A model generated the notes under the pieces. It was given only the letters and a program-made list of their open reading frames with translations, was not told where the DNA came from and searched no databases. Source: Hypomesus transpacificus (taxonomy: Eukaryota; Chordata; Actinopteri; Osmeriformes; Osmeridae). From it: a DNA stretch of 64,000 nucleotides. Position numbers and translations under genes: made by a program. Positions 28,029 to 35,810 of this stretch are shown here, one piece after another. The first letter of the stretch is position 1. Every line of letters begins with the position of its first letter. Location: the NCBI RefSeq assembly GCF_021917145.1, contig NC_061066.1:1823333-1887332 (forward strand), given 5' to 3'.

Positions 28029-31000
28029 AAGGGAGAGAGAGAGAGCTTGTCTAAAATGCGCCATGCTCGAACCTCGGCATGGCCCCATCCCGACAATGCA
28101 ATAGAGAAAGGGAGAGAGAGCAAGAAAGAGAGAGAGTCTGCTTGTGAAATGTGCCCTGCTCGAACCTCGGCATAGCCCATTCCAGCAATGCAGTAGATAG
28201 GGAGAAAGAGAGAGAAAGCAAGAAAAAGAGGTTTGCTACTCCTTAAATCTCCACAAACATATTATTTACGTCTATCTCAAACAGCCAGGTGCTCCCGTCA
28301 CAGTGCCGCATTCTGCCGGACCCCACCTCGTTTTCCAATAGACACACTTAGAAACAGCCAGGTGTTCCCGTCACAGTGTGACCACTGCCAGGCAACGCCC
28401 CGTACCACGTAGAAACTGCCGAGCGCTCCTGTCACAGTGCCACATTCTGCCAGACCTCACCTCGTTTCACAATAGACACAATTAGAAACAGCCAGGTGTT
28501 CCCGTCAGTGTGACCACTGCCAGGCAACGCCCCGTACCACGTAGAAACTGCCGAGCGCTCCTGTCACAGTGCCACATCTGCCAGACCCCACCTCGTTTCA
28601 CAATAGACACAATCAGAAACAGCCAGGTGCTCCCGTCACAGTGTGACCACTGCCAGGCAACGCCCCGTACCACGTAGAAACTGCCGAGCGCTCCTGTCAC
28701 AGTGCCACATCTGCCAGACCCCACCTCGTTTCACAATAGACACAATCAGAAACAGCCAGGTGCTCCCGTCACAGTGTGACCACTGCCAGGCAACGCCCCG
28801 TACCACGTAGAAACTGCCGAGCGCTCCTGTCACAGTGCCACATCTGCCAGACCCCACCTCGTTTCACAATAGACACAATCAGAAACAGCCAGGTGCTCCC
28901 GTCACAGTGTGACCACTGCCAGGCAACGCCCCGTACCACGTAGAAACTGCCGAGCGCTCCTGTCACAGTGCCACATCTGCCAGACCCCACCTCGTTTCAC
29001 AATTACAAATGTATCATTGAGTTTGCATCAACGTTAATCTCTCTATGGACAATTTGATTCAAAGTGTGCAGCCCAGAGTCACAGTACAGTGCAGTTTAAA
29101 GACACTCACTCCTAAAAGCTAAAGTCCTAAGCTATGCAGATTTCGTTTAAACAGGCTCTGCTTACCCTATTTTTGTGGATATCCAAGTGAGTGTCAGTGA
29201 ACCACAGCTGTCCCGCTCCTGCCGGCTGGGGTCCCCTTCTCAGGGACCTCTCGTCCAGATCTCTCACCCAGGCACGTCGGAAGGTCACCAATTGTTAAGG
29301 ATAGTGTAAACTGGGTGTTGAGAGGAAGAATGATACACGGTTAAGCATCGGACCATGTTACTTGTAGTTTAATTAGTAATGATGCAATCACAAGATACAC
29401 AATGAAAACAATACACCAAGATGTCCGTAGTCTAGTACAATGAATCAGTCGATGATGCAAAAGCAGTCGTCCCACCAAAACAGAGTATAAGATTAGAACG
29501 AACGAAGGCCTTCGTTGAGAAAGTGGTCGTGACAGAATATCAGAGAAAGTTCTGCCCCTCCCAAGTTCTGTCTCCCCGCCCTTGGGAGACAGATCTTGTA
29601 CTCCCCAGAGAGGGAGGTCTGGTGAGTGGCCATTGGTCAGGAGACCTTGGGGTGGCTATTGTTAACCAATTAAATGTCCAGGGCGTTCATGCTGGCGCAA
29701 GGTGGGCAGTCCACGGACCTGGTGATGTTAGGAGAGGGAGGGGGCAGAGAAGACCCACAGGTCTGGTGTTGTTCAGGGAGGGGGGTGGACAAGACCCACA
29801 GGTCTGATGCAATCCAAGGGGGGGGGGGGGTTTGAGTTCTCCAGAGTTGAGAGCAGGTCATCTCGAGGTCCTGATGATATACGGGGTGGGGTCTTCAAGG
29901 GGAAGGGGAGAGGGTAAGACCACTCCTAGGTCAGATGGTGTAAAGGGGCAGATGGGCTCCAAGGAGAAGGGGGCATCCAGTGAGAAGGGGGGGGGGGGGG
30001 CAGAGTCTCCAGGGGAAGGGGGCATCCAGTGAGAAGGGGGGGGGGGGGGGGCAGGGTCTCCAGGGGAAGGGGGCATCCATTGAGAAGGGGGGGGGGGGGG
30101 CAGGGTCTCCAGGGGAAGGGGGCATATTATCCATAGTAAGAACTGTCCGGTCTGACTCGTCCTGAAGCAGAGAAGAGTTATGTTCCCAGCATCACCTTAT
30201 CTCCCAAGTTGACACTTTTACTCCCATGAGCTGACTAGCTCATTGTGCTCACACCAGTCCCTGAGCGTCACAAACTCGCCTCCCAAGTCAGTTTGCCTGA
30301 CATTTGCATTCTTGTCCACACACCAAAGTTACATTTCAATGTTTCTTATCTGTTACTTTATTAAATCAATTGATCACATTCAATATTTGTATCTTAGTTA
30401 TTAGCATTACAAAACATGTGTGTTTACATATTCATATTAGATATTGATTGGTATAGCAGCATTGATCAGCAGTATAATGCTATCATTTCCTCACAGCTGT
30501 GTACCTTACGGCCGCCATGGTAGAAATGTTGCTTGCTGTTCCAAAAATTAAATATTAAATGCACCGTGCGTTGTCATAGCCATGATAATACGCATTTGCG
30601 TCACTGAATATACCCCAAGTTTCTCTGAAAGTGTAGCATTCAAAAGACTTCACTCTGATGCCTTGCACAAATTGTTTGTTACGGCTTAACGCTATTCAGA
30701 TCGAGGTTGATATAGATTTCCCAAATCCAATGATCTTTCTTATATATAGATATAGCTATAGATACATACATGCCAGAGGGAGCAAACTAATAACAAAACA
30801 CTAATTTGCCCACCTCCTATCAATAACACATTTACTATGTGAATTACATTATTGTTAATAAACCGTTGTGTTTCAGCTGCCCCTCTACCTCTGCGCTCCC
30901 TGCGTCTCCTGGTTCCTCCTCTTCAGCTGATGTCAGCGTCCATGTGGCAGGTTGTCCATCAGCGAGAAGTCCTGAGGTATGGGATGCTGGCTGAGTTTGT

Positions 31001-31165
31001 GTCAGTGGTGACAGAGACGGTCCCAGAGCTTCTCAACTACAAGCACAGGGCCCAACTCATTATGGGGTTGCGAGCTAGGGTAAGTGAATGTGAAAGACGA
31101 TGTACCGACTGACCCATGAACTATACCATGTATGTCACAACAACACACTTGTGAACACACCCTTG

Positions 31166-31202
<37 letters not shown>

Positions 31203-34200
31203 CAGCATATTCTGGAGTTACTTCGTGGTGAGAATCCAGTAGAGCCTCAAGTTATTTTAACCCACTTGGACAGAATTCAGCCACATACTCACTCCAGCAA
31301 TGATGTAAGTGAAGCTTGAAAACATAATCTCTGTAGACATAAGTCAAATGACAAGTGAGACATGCTGAGGGATATGCGGTTTGGTGTGTTTTTGTGCATT
31401 TCTGTATGCCTATGAATTGTGTGGTCCAATAAAATGTGTGCTTTGATGTGTGCTTATGCAGGTGAACGCTACAGAGGTTGAGGCCTCTGAGAAGTTTCTA
31501 GAACTGGTCCAGACCTTACTAAAGGACTCTGATATGAAGGAACACTTTTTTGAGGTGAGATATGACACACATTGCAGTTACCTCATCAATTTATCAAAAC
31601 CCTCCCCCCCAGTAGTGACACTGTCCCTATCTTGGTCTGTTTGTCTCCCAGGAGGTGTTCTCAGTGGAATTTGGACCCCATTATGACATAGAACTACAGA
31701 CGCTGTTGTGGGAGTTCCTCTCTAGATTGGCACAGCTTTTACCAACTCCTGACTTTGAGCAGGTAGGTGAAAGGTTAAGCTAATATTTGCTGTAGATGGG
31801 AGGGATATTTCAGCTCCTTCTGGAATTACATCACAGTGAGATTCCAGTAGAATCTCAGGGTGATTTATTAAATTTATTATAACCCACACTCACTTCAGAA
31901 ATTACATATATCAGACTTTTTCAGGTGATGTAGACCAGCTTACTAGTTACATTTTCCTCCACAGACTGTGTCATTGCTTGGTTCTGCATCTGCTGTTCTG
32001 GAGGACTGTTCCCACGCTATGTATCACCCAGAAGACCTGAAAGGTCTGCTTCAGTTTCAACTGCACACTGGGCATCTGGAGGAGCATGGTGGGTAACATG
32101 GAAACCAAGGAAAAGTCTCATTCACAACATAAAAAAAAACGGAGGATGCCTGTCTTTGTTTGATAAAAAGACGTGTTCTTTTTGTTTTTCTACAGTTCCA
32201 CCCTGTGCTATGGGTGACTGTATTCTGACCTCTCTCTCCGTGCCTCTTCGAGGTAGAGTGATGACCAGCGCTGACCAGGTCAGCTGTCATAGCCGTTCGG
32301 AACCCTCACAAGACCTCATGGACGACGCACAACCTGTGTCGTTTGTAGAGGACGTAGTTGAAATTGTCACTGTGTCAGACTACTCTGAGGTTGGGAAGGG
32401 GACTAGCCTGAACGGGGAGGAGCTGGTGGAAGAGAACATGGAGGAGGTTAAGATAATGGTGGATATGACCAAAGAACCGACAGAAAAGCCTCCTGAAGAG
32501 AAAGTAAGAGAAGACGAGAAGCAGGAAATGCACGAGGAGAAAGCGAAGGAGGAATCAGAGAGTGTAACTAAGAGCCCTTCCTGTCTAGTAGAAACAGGCG
32601 ATGACCCAGCATCCTCTCAATCCCAAACTCCCGCTGGTTCACATGACTGCCCAGACTGTGACAAAACCTTCAAGTTTGCCTCTGCACTGATAGCTCACCG
32701 GGTCATCCACACGGGTGAGCGCCCGTACCAGTGTAACCGCTGTGGCCGATGCTTCTCCTTTAGGCAGTCTTTAGACAGGCACAGACACACCCATAAAGAT
32801 GGCCGCCAGTATGACTGTGTGATCTGCGGGGAGACCTTCCAGTCCCTCTCAGCCCGTACAGAGCACAAGAAGACTCACATGGAGGACGGCGTGTATGTGT
32901 GCCCGCACTGCGATAAGAGATTCAACTGGGAGTCGGCGCTGGTGAGACATCTGAAAACTCACACCGAGGGAGCCGAGCTCAACGCAGATGAGCCCGCCAA
33001 GACGCTGAAAACGGAGCCAGACGACGTCGGGGTTGAAGAGGGTGTAGGGGAAGTGGTTGTGGAAACGACCGAAACGGAACAGGGGTTACGGGGGGAAGCG
33101 AAGTGTCATCTCAGTCCAGAGGAGGAGCACACGTCTTGTGCGTCGTCACCTGCTTTGGTTCCTAAGCTTCTAGACAAGGTTGTGTCCATGGTCAAGGTGC
33201 GCACCAGCGCGCGCACACCCAAGCCCACGATGAAGATACAGGTAATAAACCTGCAGAAACGCAAGGAAAAGGTCTTGGCCCCAAAGAAGAGATCGGGTGG
33301 GGTGAAACTTCCCGAGGAGACCAAGCCATTTTTATTTAACAGGCAAGTTTAGCACAACAGACAATTGTTTCAGCATGTTAATGTTAACGACTTGATGTTA
33401 CCAACATCTCTATGCAGCACAGATGTATAATTTGTCACTGTCTCTTTGACAGCGACGAGCATTCCTACGGCTCACAAATGGTTTCTACAAAGGAAGGAGA
33501 AGAAGGTGGGTGTGGTCGTCATTCATTGCTCATGTCAAATAGGTTATTTTCCTCCCCCGTGTCCTGCTGACCTGTGCTTCTTCCTCAAGGGGCAACTGCA
33601 GACAACTCCACTCTACACTCCTGTCCTCAGTGCTCCTTCAGACACCAGGAGGAAGCACAAATTCAGCAGCATATTGAAAGGGTCCATTCCGGTGTGGAGG
33701 CCCAGGATGACCCAGTGGCCTCGGAGCTCCAGACAGGACCCGCTGGCTGCTACGACTGTCACGACTGCGAGAAAACCTTTCGGTTCCAGTCCCTGCTGAA
33801 AGCCCATCAGCGCATCCACACTGGCGAGCGCCCATACCTGTGCTCCCAATGCGGGCGCAGCTTCTCCTTCAAACAGTCGCTGGAGCGGCACAAACACACA
33901 CACAAGAACGGACGCAAGTACGATTGTCTGATCTGTGGCGAGAGCTTCAAGTCCTTGTCGGCCCACCGAGACCACAAGAGCACGCACATGGAGAACGGCG
34001 CGTACCTGTGCTCGGAATGCGGACGAACGTTCGCCTGGAAGTCGGCCCTGGTGAGGCACCTGAAGACCCACACGGAAGCGGCCGACAAGACCGAACGCCC
34101 TCACCAGTGTCCCCACTGTGACCTCGGCTTCAGCTGCGTGACTTACCTCAACCGGCACCTCCTGACCCACAAGGAAGAGCGTCTTCACGTCTGCACGTGC

Positions 34201-34860
34201 GGCAAGAGCTTTGCGTACAAGGCCGCCCTCACGGCACACCAGCGCACCCACCAATCGGAGAGGCCCCACCAGTGCAAGCAGTGCGGCAAGGGTTTCCTCT
34301 ACAAGGGGGGGCTACTGAGCCACATGAAGATCCACTCTGAGGAGATGCCTTACATGTGCTCCTTCTGCGGCAAGAGCTTCAAGAGGGAGCGCAACATGAA
34401 GAAACACGAACGCTGCCACACCAGGGAGAACGTGTTCAGCTGCTCCCAGTGCGAGAAGACCTTCGTGTACAAGGCCACGCTGATCAGACACGAGTTGACG
34501 CACTCGGGGGTGAGGCCTTACCTCTGCTCCGACTGCGGGAAAGGCTTCTTCTCCCACGCCGAGCTGCTGAAGCACGAGCGCTTCCATACGGGACACAAGC
34601 CATTCCAGTGCCCTCACTGTGGGAAGAAATTTACCCAGTCTTGTTACCTGACCATTCACCTTCGCTACCACACGGGGGTCCGGCCCTACACCTGCCCACA
34701 ATGTGACAAAAGCTTTCTAAGTGCCAACCGTCTGAAGAGACACCAGCGAACACACACTGGGGAGAAGCCATACTTGTGTGTGGAATGTGGAAAGGGATTC
34801 AAACAGTCGTATCACCTCAAGATGCATGTGAGGACTCATACCCCAAAGTTTATGACCTAG
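14847..34860 (+). CDS. ZNF-D: TIN2-N-like domain plus 18 C2H2 fingers, split by an ERV in intron 1
   Basis: Nine exons: 14847-14880, 30877-31079, 31206-31304, 31462-31554, 31652-31762, 31965-32088, 32196-33342, 33453-33505 and 33590-34860; total 3135 nt, 1044 codons plus stop. Exon 1 ([11 protein letters not shown]) ends in phase 1 before GTACAA and joins in frame to [14 protein letters not shown] in exon 2. The 15,996-bp intron 1 contains the whole ERV; without it the intron would be about 490 bp, close to its paralogs (175-461 bp). Exon 7 opens with [11 protein letters not shown] and, unlike its paralogs, already carries four C2H2 fingers. It ends at a GC donor (AG/GCAAGT). Exon 9 has about 14 further fingers, one with only one residue between its cysteines (VCTCGKSF). 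Whether the ERV disturbs splicing cannot be told from sequence. Confidence 0.88.
14982..14985. repeat. Target-site duplication, left copy (GCTG)
   Basis: The four bases immediately left of the LTR are GCTG. The same four follow the other LTR at 30496-30499, so the empty site would read through a single GCTG. Confidence 0.9.
14986..16185 (-). repeat. ERV 3' LTR (1200 bp)
   Basis: Begins TGTGAGGAA and ends CCTTAACA on the minus strand. It contains 15,655-15,815, an array of roughly 63-bp repeats, each with a run of 13-15 G on the plus strand. AATAAA occurs at 16047-16052 and ATTAAA near 15,060 (minus strand); which one serves as the poly(A) signal is not clear. Short plus-strand ORFs inside it (15216-15500, 15525-15845) are repeated in the other LTR and look non-genic. 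Confidence 0.95.
16186..16196 (-). other. Polypurine tract (plus-strand primer)
   Basis: Minus strand AAAGGAGGGAT directly precedes the TGTGAGG start of the 3' LTR. Confidence 0.85.
16186..17098 (-). other. ERV 3' UTR with five polypurine-tract/hairpin repeats
   Basis: Five plus-strand blocks CCCTCCTTT followed by a perfect inverted repeat: 16188-16216 (TGACACCA...TGGTGTCA), and 16251-16280, 16485-16514, 16540-16569, 16673-16702 (CACACCCT...AGGGTGTG). On the proviral strand each is a stem-loop followed by AAAGGAGGG. Copies 2, 3 and 5 are flanked by the same TATTTTAAAG..TTCATGGA sequence. The copy next to the LTR is the functional polypurine tract. No ORF is supported here. Confidence 0.85.
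17099..18925 (-). CDS. env: ERV envelope glycoprotein
   Basis: 608 codons, open throughout. Cys-containing signal peptide at 1-17; a surface subunit with many cysteines and a WWLCG motif (319-323) in place of the gammaretroviral CWLC; a furin-type KRQTR site (369-373); a transmembrane subunit with a GGVC/C-x6-CC motif (C474, C481, C482), preceded by a stretch like the gamma-type immunosuppressive-domain region; a membrane anchor at about 533-557 and a cytoplasmic tail of about 50 residues. Potential N-glycosylation sites include NQT (295), NFT (436) and NNT (487). Presumably expressed from a spliced mRNA. Whether it is functional, or has been co-opted by the host, cannot be judged. Confidence 0.93.
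   Translation of the reverse strand: MSRLCFWGLLVCTMGCLKTTTECLSSLKYTLGQTATLKVDLCEMLPCNWGSQEYYSSVNIYMGITTHCSSWGDIGWNTGPHDWGYKPATALKRVSNGNINQLERLSISRGKAPKDCKPKSSCNPLLVTLKDPYEGDRGSYCLGMEEKGKDTIRTFEIIISKNTFPDSTKAQNSGQTTLKDTIVAETGYADRNEWVDWMMYTAEQHRVKNCVACGTARPLLGTVPFPITPRDDEKTFKCLLKLFSQLHPEGCTTIKLLFPSVPMARPPHFTPYDGRYTCIRKLSGHVDVGRLTQCNQTYAPSGHTLDVLNEMHYPRADVWWLCGTTLYPILPHDWTGVCAPIQLVMPFYAIPRTADEIERLADRGIGHIKRQTRAVKGSFDSGIWMDAIGVPRGVPDEYKARNPILAGFESLFIFPSINKNMEWINYIYYNQQRFVNFTRVAIGGLAEQLDRTSTMTLQNRMALDMLLAEKGGVCRIFGTLCCTFVPNNTAPDGSVSRALKGLTSLSKELAENSGVDNYFTSMLQSWFGKWTSTIVSVVGAVTATVVILIMCSCCFIPCAKNLIGRLTNTLTGQQAQCYLEEMVEFEVHSEIERFCEATSGQDWSDGCR
19064..23191 (-). CDS. pol: ERV Pol polyprotein (PR-RT-RH-IN)
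   Basis: 1375 codons from the first Met; the frame is open a further 17 codons upstream to the gag UGA. Protease VDTGAAVS (15-22); reverse transcriptase with VIDLANAFF (440-448) and YVDD (507-510); RNase H with FSDG (809-812), YTDS (876-879) and a GHQ..NN..AD tail; integrase with an H-x3-H...C1060-x2-C1063 zinc site and catalytic D1092, D1153, E1189 (D,D-35-E). No internal stop or frameshift seen. Probably made only as a Gag-Pol readthrough product, so the listed Met need not be a true start. Ends 138 bp before env. Confidence 0.95.
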   Translation of the reverse strand: MVTCMIDGEKVELMVDTGAAVSCLNNLKGTTPLSSKTIRTVGYSGQSEEQRYTQPLITTVGSQTLTHSFLHAPKCPMNLMGRDLLLKIGVTITCSTKGLALYMPGVETSKTISDGQRILFMGTNTKTPVGMTEMTQIYWTRLSPPGETKGALKTYMDWKAWINELHPYGPPPDPPHCTYNYLRAPDEVYQEAWQTHKEGKTETIRSRDIYVGKEGVAAYCELTPDQMAWYTLTTESVPHITLSVAAGGEARCLGPMVKKALTMTWLPTTAPKLHVNAAGDMWRISDTQDNEGDMEEVELERDHGREHTNHPNTDHYLKDVPDKLWTTGPYDVGRVTSEIGMTLKNPSDTPIWRPQYKLKEEQIEGIGETIAGLLAAGVIRPSNSQWNTPILPVPKAGGKGWRMVHDLRPINDVTNTRLLVVPDPYVSLMNLSPEQTHFSVIDLANAFFCIPLRQEVQDWFAFTYNGRRYTYNRMPQGYKDSPGIFNLVLRDDLSDITLPQGTVIIQYVDDLLLAATSAEQCLEATRTLLTVLAEKGYKVKKEKTQIARRTVTYLGRLISANSMTLTGSQKESILNHGKPTIVKHMLAFLGLTGYSRNHIPDYVSLTQPLRDILNTAGIREHQQVLVWTPEAEQAFIRTKQALGQAEHLCPPDYTKPFHLDVSETGGTVTAVLFQRKEGERRVLMYHSSKLSNVEMGQTGCGRHLTALAKAIEKTAHIVMCHPLKVNTTHGVVSFLTSRAFTISAVRKAKICGTLTKPHIFYETGNINMAPELDPAELIPHNCEYVSQKDLKIRPDLTTTPLKDPDSTLFSDGCCYKGNTGNVASYAVVQQEGTGKWNNHTTWEAEIIPQPASAQLAEIHGLTRALELSQGKAVNIYTDSAYAHGAVHVDGPQWKRRGFLTTNGTAVRHSTTLKRLLEAVLLPTRVAIMKCPGHQKSNNHVAQGNDAADRAAKMAGGYTKQLMCLAEPIRPALTTQDLVEIQKEAGVYEQSQWIHKGATEKDGLWRAHDGRLVAPAKLVTILTAQAHGPAHESRRRTTKTIETDWWHPYMKELVENYVRECDTCLAFNDKKTFTCPMGRFPVPEAPFKEICIDYTDMGAENIVRGFRYMLVMVDRFTKWVEAIPTRREDANSVIKWLKNELIPRYGVPARIRSDNGSHFTSQHLAKVEQQLGITHSFGAVYHPASQGIVERVNGTLKRKTAKICYGTKMSWVDALPLALMSMRSSQSEKTHLSPHELLTGRPMPGPPRDGGRGPILDLWKIEASEYMKALTDLTNVLSTQVRQAEQEADEHQDTAVGPGDWVRVKVHKRKWTEPRWTGPWQVTERASHALKVRGKNGDHWHHLTHCASAEAPSRTLGEVRKDLCCLEDKPTDKPEV
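23243..23245 (-). promoter_or_regulatory. Gag-pol UGA readthrough stop
   Basis: The minus strand reads CAA TGA GGA GGC CCA; before and after the stop the same frame is open, through to the protease. This fits termination suppression (as gammaretroviruses do at UAG followed by GGAGG), here with UGA. A downstream pseudoknot was not modelled. Confidence 0.75.
23243..25660 (-). CDS. gag: ERV Gag polyprotein
   Basis: 805 codons. The N-terminus is MASRP, so there is no Gly2 myristoylation site. A PTAP motif (141-144), a second PTAP overlapping a PPPY (153-159), are late-domain motifs that recruit Tsg101 and Nedd4-type ligases in other retroviruses. The middle is charged (capsid region from about residue 345). 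A Pro/Gln repeat (PQPQYPL units, about 625-700) precedes a single zinc knuckle [14 protein letters not shown] (727-740) and an RG-rich tail. The frame ends in UGA at 23243-23245, and pol continues in the same frame. Confidence 0.93.
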   Translation of the reverse strand: MASRPTTLKAVKDVMWRRLEATNSKKEIEEKRKTFEHLYLDWGRRGLILGNVMEVTLDDRKKITEFERQEMISKKNEWEKAGSHKIGGSKRAYEQAKLKHARATELIMMLTIPENQPITTHLPPKISEKRLYPDITEAITPTAPDAKETPKAPTAPPPYSSNNPFTQAPVFEVKSGKLELEVNGRRTDIPDDLTVEELTEMASILGERIIKTQATMMEQERREENESRERPAPASLNSQTRPRNYSQPDIPQRTGYEPDLNSSLCQSSIPRRTGYASHELDQDSLIEGECEEIPDEQRRVLEEKLERIEEEERYKRNQRKSRHEKTDSVIITGKEMEVDQRGMSARTRSHQAHKGGWSDNSQFQCPLLLDAGGAARYEPWSHRDMNELVTVLPPLSAGGAQWIRAFEKLTAQDRLAMGDIRAIILRLDGKVKVRTIDQKAKCEGDDDREPFNNARGRYWDAIRDIYPQEQSLAALESLEMEPGEKMHAFLRRAEDVWLEGTGERHDVTKGQLLFWKSAVVRALPKAVRDELEDVVGLTYKPVAEWTNYLIHYQKKHDKAEKELCLKDSDMNRQLLRGRVADRHDMANEKKKATKTQMIVEEPLFEQMAVEVRPKPPQPQYPLPQPQHPPPQPQYPLPQPQHPLPQPQYPLPQPQYPLPQIPPQPQYPLPQPQYPLPQIPPQPQYPRPQQPQPQYPQPQYQYPSAFPQNAPQYAYPTGGGRGGQRGACYTCGETTHFARECPQGQNKRGRGGYNKRGGGRGQITLNLQVPQPQQTQQPAGLPLLQPPNATQMPVATWTLDQWDGDQ
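25771..26574 (-). CDS. ERV accessory ORF upstream of gag
   Basis: Open frame of 267 codons between leader and gag, in a different frame from gag and ending 110 bp before it. I recognise no family. The first 36 residues are hydrophobic/Cys-rich and may be an artefact of repeats; a second Met at residue 37 (nt 26466, [10 protein letters not shown]) is the more credible start. The C-terminal half has a basic SRPRKRAKH stretch like a nuclear localisation signal, and the extreme C-terminus reads [10 protein letters not shown], which fits a SUMO-interaction motif flanked by acid residues. Its place between 5' LTR and gag recalls orf-c of walleye epsilonretroviruses, but no sequence relation is claimed. 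It might also be translated from a spliced mRNA. Confidence 0.7.
   Translation of the reverse strand: MSVMFALCCLYVSVMFVLCLFQTRKSYVYVSLRRGQMKWRPSHVELRPGYKILDWWQTKYTVNPDTGFKEGSGKKDPTTNRRVALTEEEYKLVFAGSLQCINKEEIKEQYPTQAEYFEKLASQIIVKPSHLQPIVEKLHKSAHSKTFDAFFEPPTLEEYLRGTTTSEVEARPDKWITRICVTYKAVWHMKHWPGRKESPEDKSRPRKRAKHEEIKEAWEELPGRRTDDQTALLERLRPIEGNRKTINWVRAEFIIEPEDIIDLTVSN
26936..27620. repeat. GA and GGGGA purine tract
   Basis: A pure GA run of about 80 bp from 26,936, followed to about 27,620 by GGGGA/GGAGA purine-rich sequence with GTGTGTGAAGGGAGAG repeats. Strongly strand-asymmetric (purines on plus, pyrimidines on the proviral RNA). Confidence 0.9.
27630..28190. repeat. Tandem units mixing GA runs with a unique segment
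   Basis: Three close copies and one divergent copy of a unit that contains ATTAACCCAACAATGC, a GA-rich run, then GCGCCATGCTCGAACCTCGG and CCCATCCCGACAATGC. Confidence 0.85.
28282..28999. repeat. 133-bp minisatellite in the ERV leader
   Basis: Units beginning CAGCCAGGTG start at about 28,350, 28,489, 28,621, 28,754 and 28,887, the last ones nearly identical with a 133-bp period; a partial divergent unit is at 28,282. Small ORFs that recur every 133 bp here are by-products of the repeat. Confidence 0.9.
29273..29290 (-). other. Primer-binding site
   Basis: Two bases after the 5' LTR the minus strand reads TGGTGACCTTCCGACGTG. Its complement ends in CACCA, as required for a tRNA 3' end. It resembles the 3' end of tRNA-Trp (CACGTCG...GGTCACCA) but with about two extra bases, so the primer tRNA is only tentatively assigned. 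Confidence 0.7.
29293..30495 (-). repeat. ERV 5' LTR (1203 bp)
   Basis: Same sequence as 14986-16185 apart from three poly-G runs (14/16/14 against 13/15/13). As the 5' LTR it should contain the proviral promoter, directing transcription leftward, antisense to ZNF-D. Confidence 0.95.
30496..30499. repeat. Target-site duplication, right copy (GCTG)
   Basis: Matches 14982-14985 exactly; a 4-bp duplication is usual for gamma-type retroviral integrases. Confidence 0.9.
30500..30876 (+). other. Remainder of ZNF-D intron 1
   Basis: AT-rich intron sequence between the ERV and the TTTCAG acceptor at 30871-30876. Nothing else seen. Confidence 0.6.
31162..31198. repeat. TG microsatellite in ZNF-D intron 2
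   Basis: Uninterrupted TG dinucleotides close to the exon 3 acceptor at 31205. Confidence 0.9.
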
Positions 34861-35810
34861 GTTTGGGTAGCATTCAGAATATAGTTTTGAAAACTCTTAT
34901 TCAGGCAAAATAGTTATAGCTATTGTGACAGTAATGTTTGTTTCTCTAACAAATTAAGGCTCCCAAGGCATGGTAAGATATGTACATTAGATTTGTTATT
35001 TTGCTTGGTATAAAGTGGGGTTGTATTATTATTTTTTTTATCCTCAGTAGGTAAACTGACGACAACCAATAAATTGTCTAAAAGAGCAAGCATTATTTAA
35101 AACTAAACTTTATTAACTGGCATGGATGCATTTCACATCTACAAACTCAGAAAGCATAGGTATGAAAGAAATGAAAAGCTTAACAAGTTTTTCTAAGAAA
35201 CATTGCCCTGGATGTTGGCAGTAGAGGGTTAATACCAGTAGTTGCTCTCCTTGTATTAATATGATCTTTGCTAGAAAAACGAAATCTTAGCTGAATGGTT
35301 TGCATGCACATTAGGATATGCCTTTCTTGACCTTAGCAATACACATGGTCAATGGTCCCTTCAAAAGGAGCAATGTTTCCACAACATACAAAAAATAGCA
35401 CCGACAGAGGATTCACAAGTTTACACTGAGCAGACTTTTGGGTGATAAGTCATTTACCTGACGAGGCCCACCGTACTGAGGTGGTTGGAAGGTGTAGCAT
35501 ATGCTAATGTCAATATTGCAATTACCTACATTTAATAGTAAAAAATAAATCAATCCTGACAAAAAAGAAACAGGATAAATGATCAATATCCTTAATGTAG
35601 TTTCAGTAGCTGTGCCTTGTTAACAGTTCAGATGTGGCACTCAAAAGGAGCACACACACCGGTATACAGATTAGTTTCAGTAGTTGGGCTGGGGAATACA
35701 ACAGCTGGAACACATTAGCTTCAAGGAGAAAATAATGCATGGTAGCCCATTCATGGACTATTCAACTCAGAGGCATATGATCTGGCTTAGATCTAAGGCC
35801 AGACTTGACC
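34861..35810. other. Convergent 3' UTRs of ZNF-D and apex1
   Basis: ZNF-D (plus) has AATAAA at 35068-35073; apex1 (minus) has AATAAA at about 35107-35112 on the minus strand. The two poly(A) signals are about 35 bp apart and point at each other, so the mature 3' ends probably overlap slightly. No further ORF of interest. Confidence 0.6.

Larger units (their letters stand above)
26575..29272 (-). other. ERV leader (5' untranslated) region, built of tandem repeats
   Basis: About 2.7 kb between primer-binding site and first ORF, far longer than usual retroviral leaders. From the 5' side on the minus strand: a five-copy 133-bp minisatellite (28,350-29,000), a three- to four-copy unit of about 135-150 bp with a GA-rich part and a unique part (27,630-28,190), GA/GGGGA simple repeats (26,936-27,620), and imperfect repeats with the motif CACCAGTCGGAGC (26,640-26,850). 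Splice donors and packaging signal were not resolved. Confidence 0.75.
14986..30495 (-). mobile_element. Full-length, apparently very young endogenous retrovirus
   Basis: Proviral structure on the minus strand: 5' LTR 29293-30495, primer-binding site 29273-29290, repeat-rich leader, accessory ORF, gag, pol, env, polypurine tract, 3' LTR 14986-16185. Both ends are TG...CA. The flanking GCTG at 14982-14985 and 30496-30499 is a 4-bp target-site duplication. By eye the LTRs match throughout except for three poly-G runs one base longer in the 5' copy. All four ORFs are open. UGA separation of gag and pol in one frame, a single CCHC box and a CX6CC transmembrane subunit put it among gamma/epsilon-like class I retroviruses of fish (inference). 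It lies antisense in intron 1 of ZNF-D. No restored sequence is implied or given. Confidence 0.96.

Noticed and set aside
28282-28999. Regular repeat array that could be taken for a CRISPR array or a repeated small gene
   Set aside because: Whole 133-bp units repeat without unique spacers, in a eukaryotic ERV leader; it is a minisatellite.
33343-33352. Treating exon 7 of ZNF-D as a separate 398-residue, four-finger gene ending at this stop
   Set aside because: The exon joins in phase to a 53-nt exon and the main finger exon through a GC donor, giving the same architecture as ZNF-B and -C. Kept only as a possible retained-intron form.
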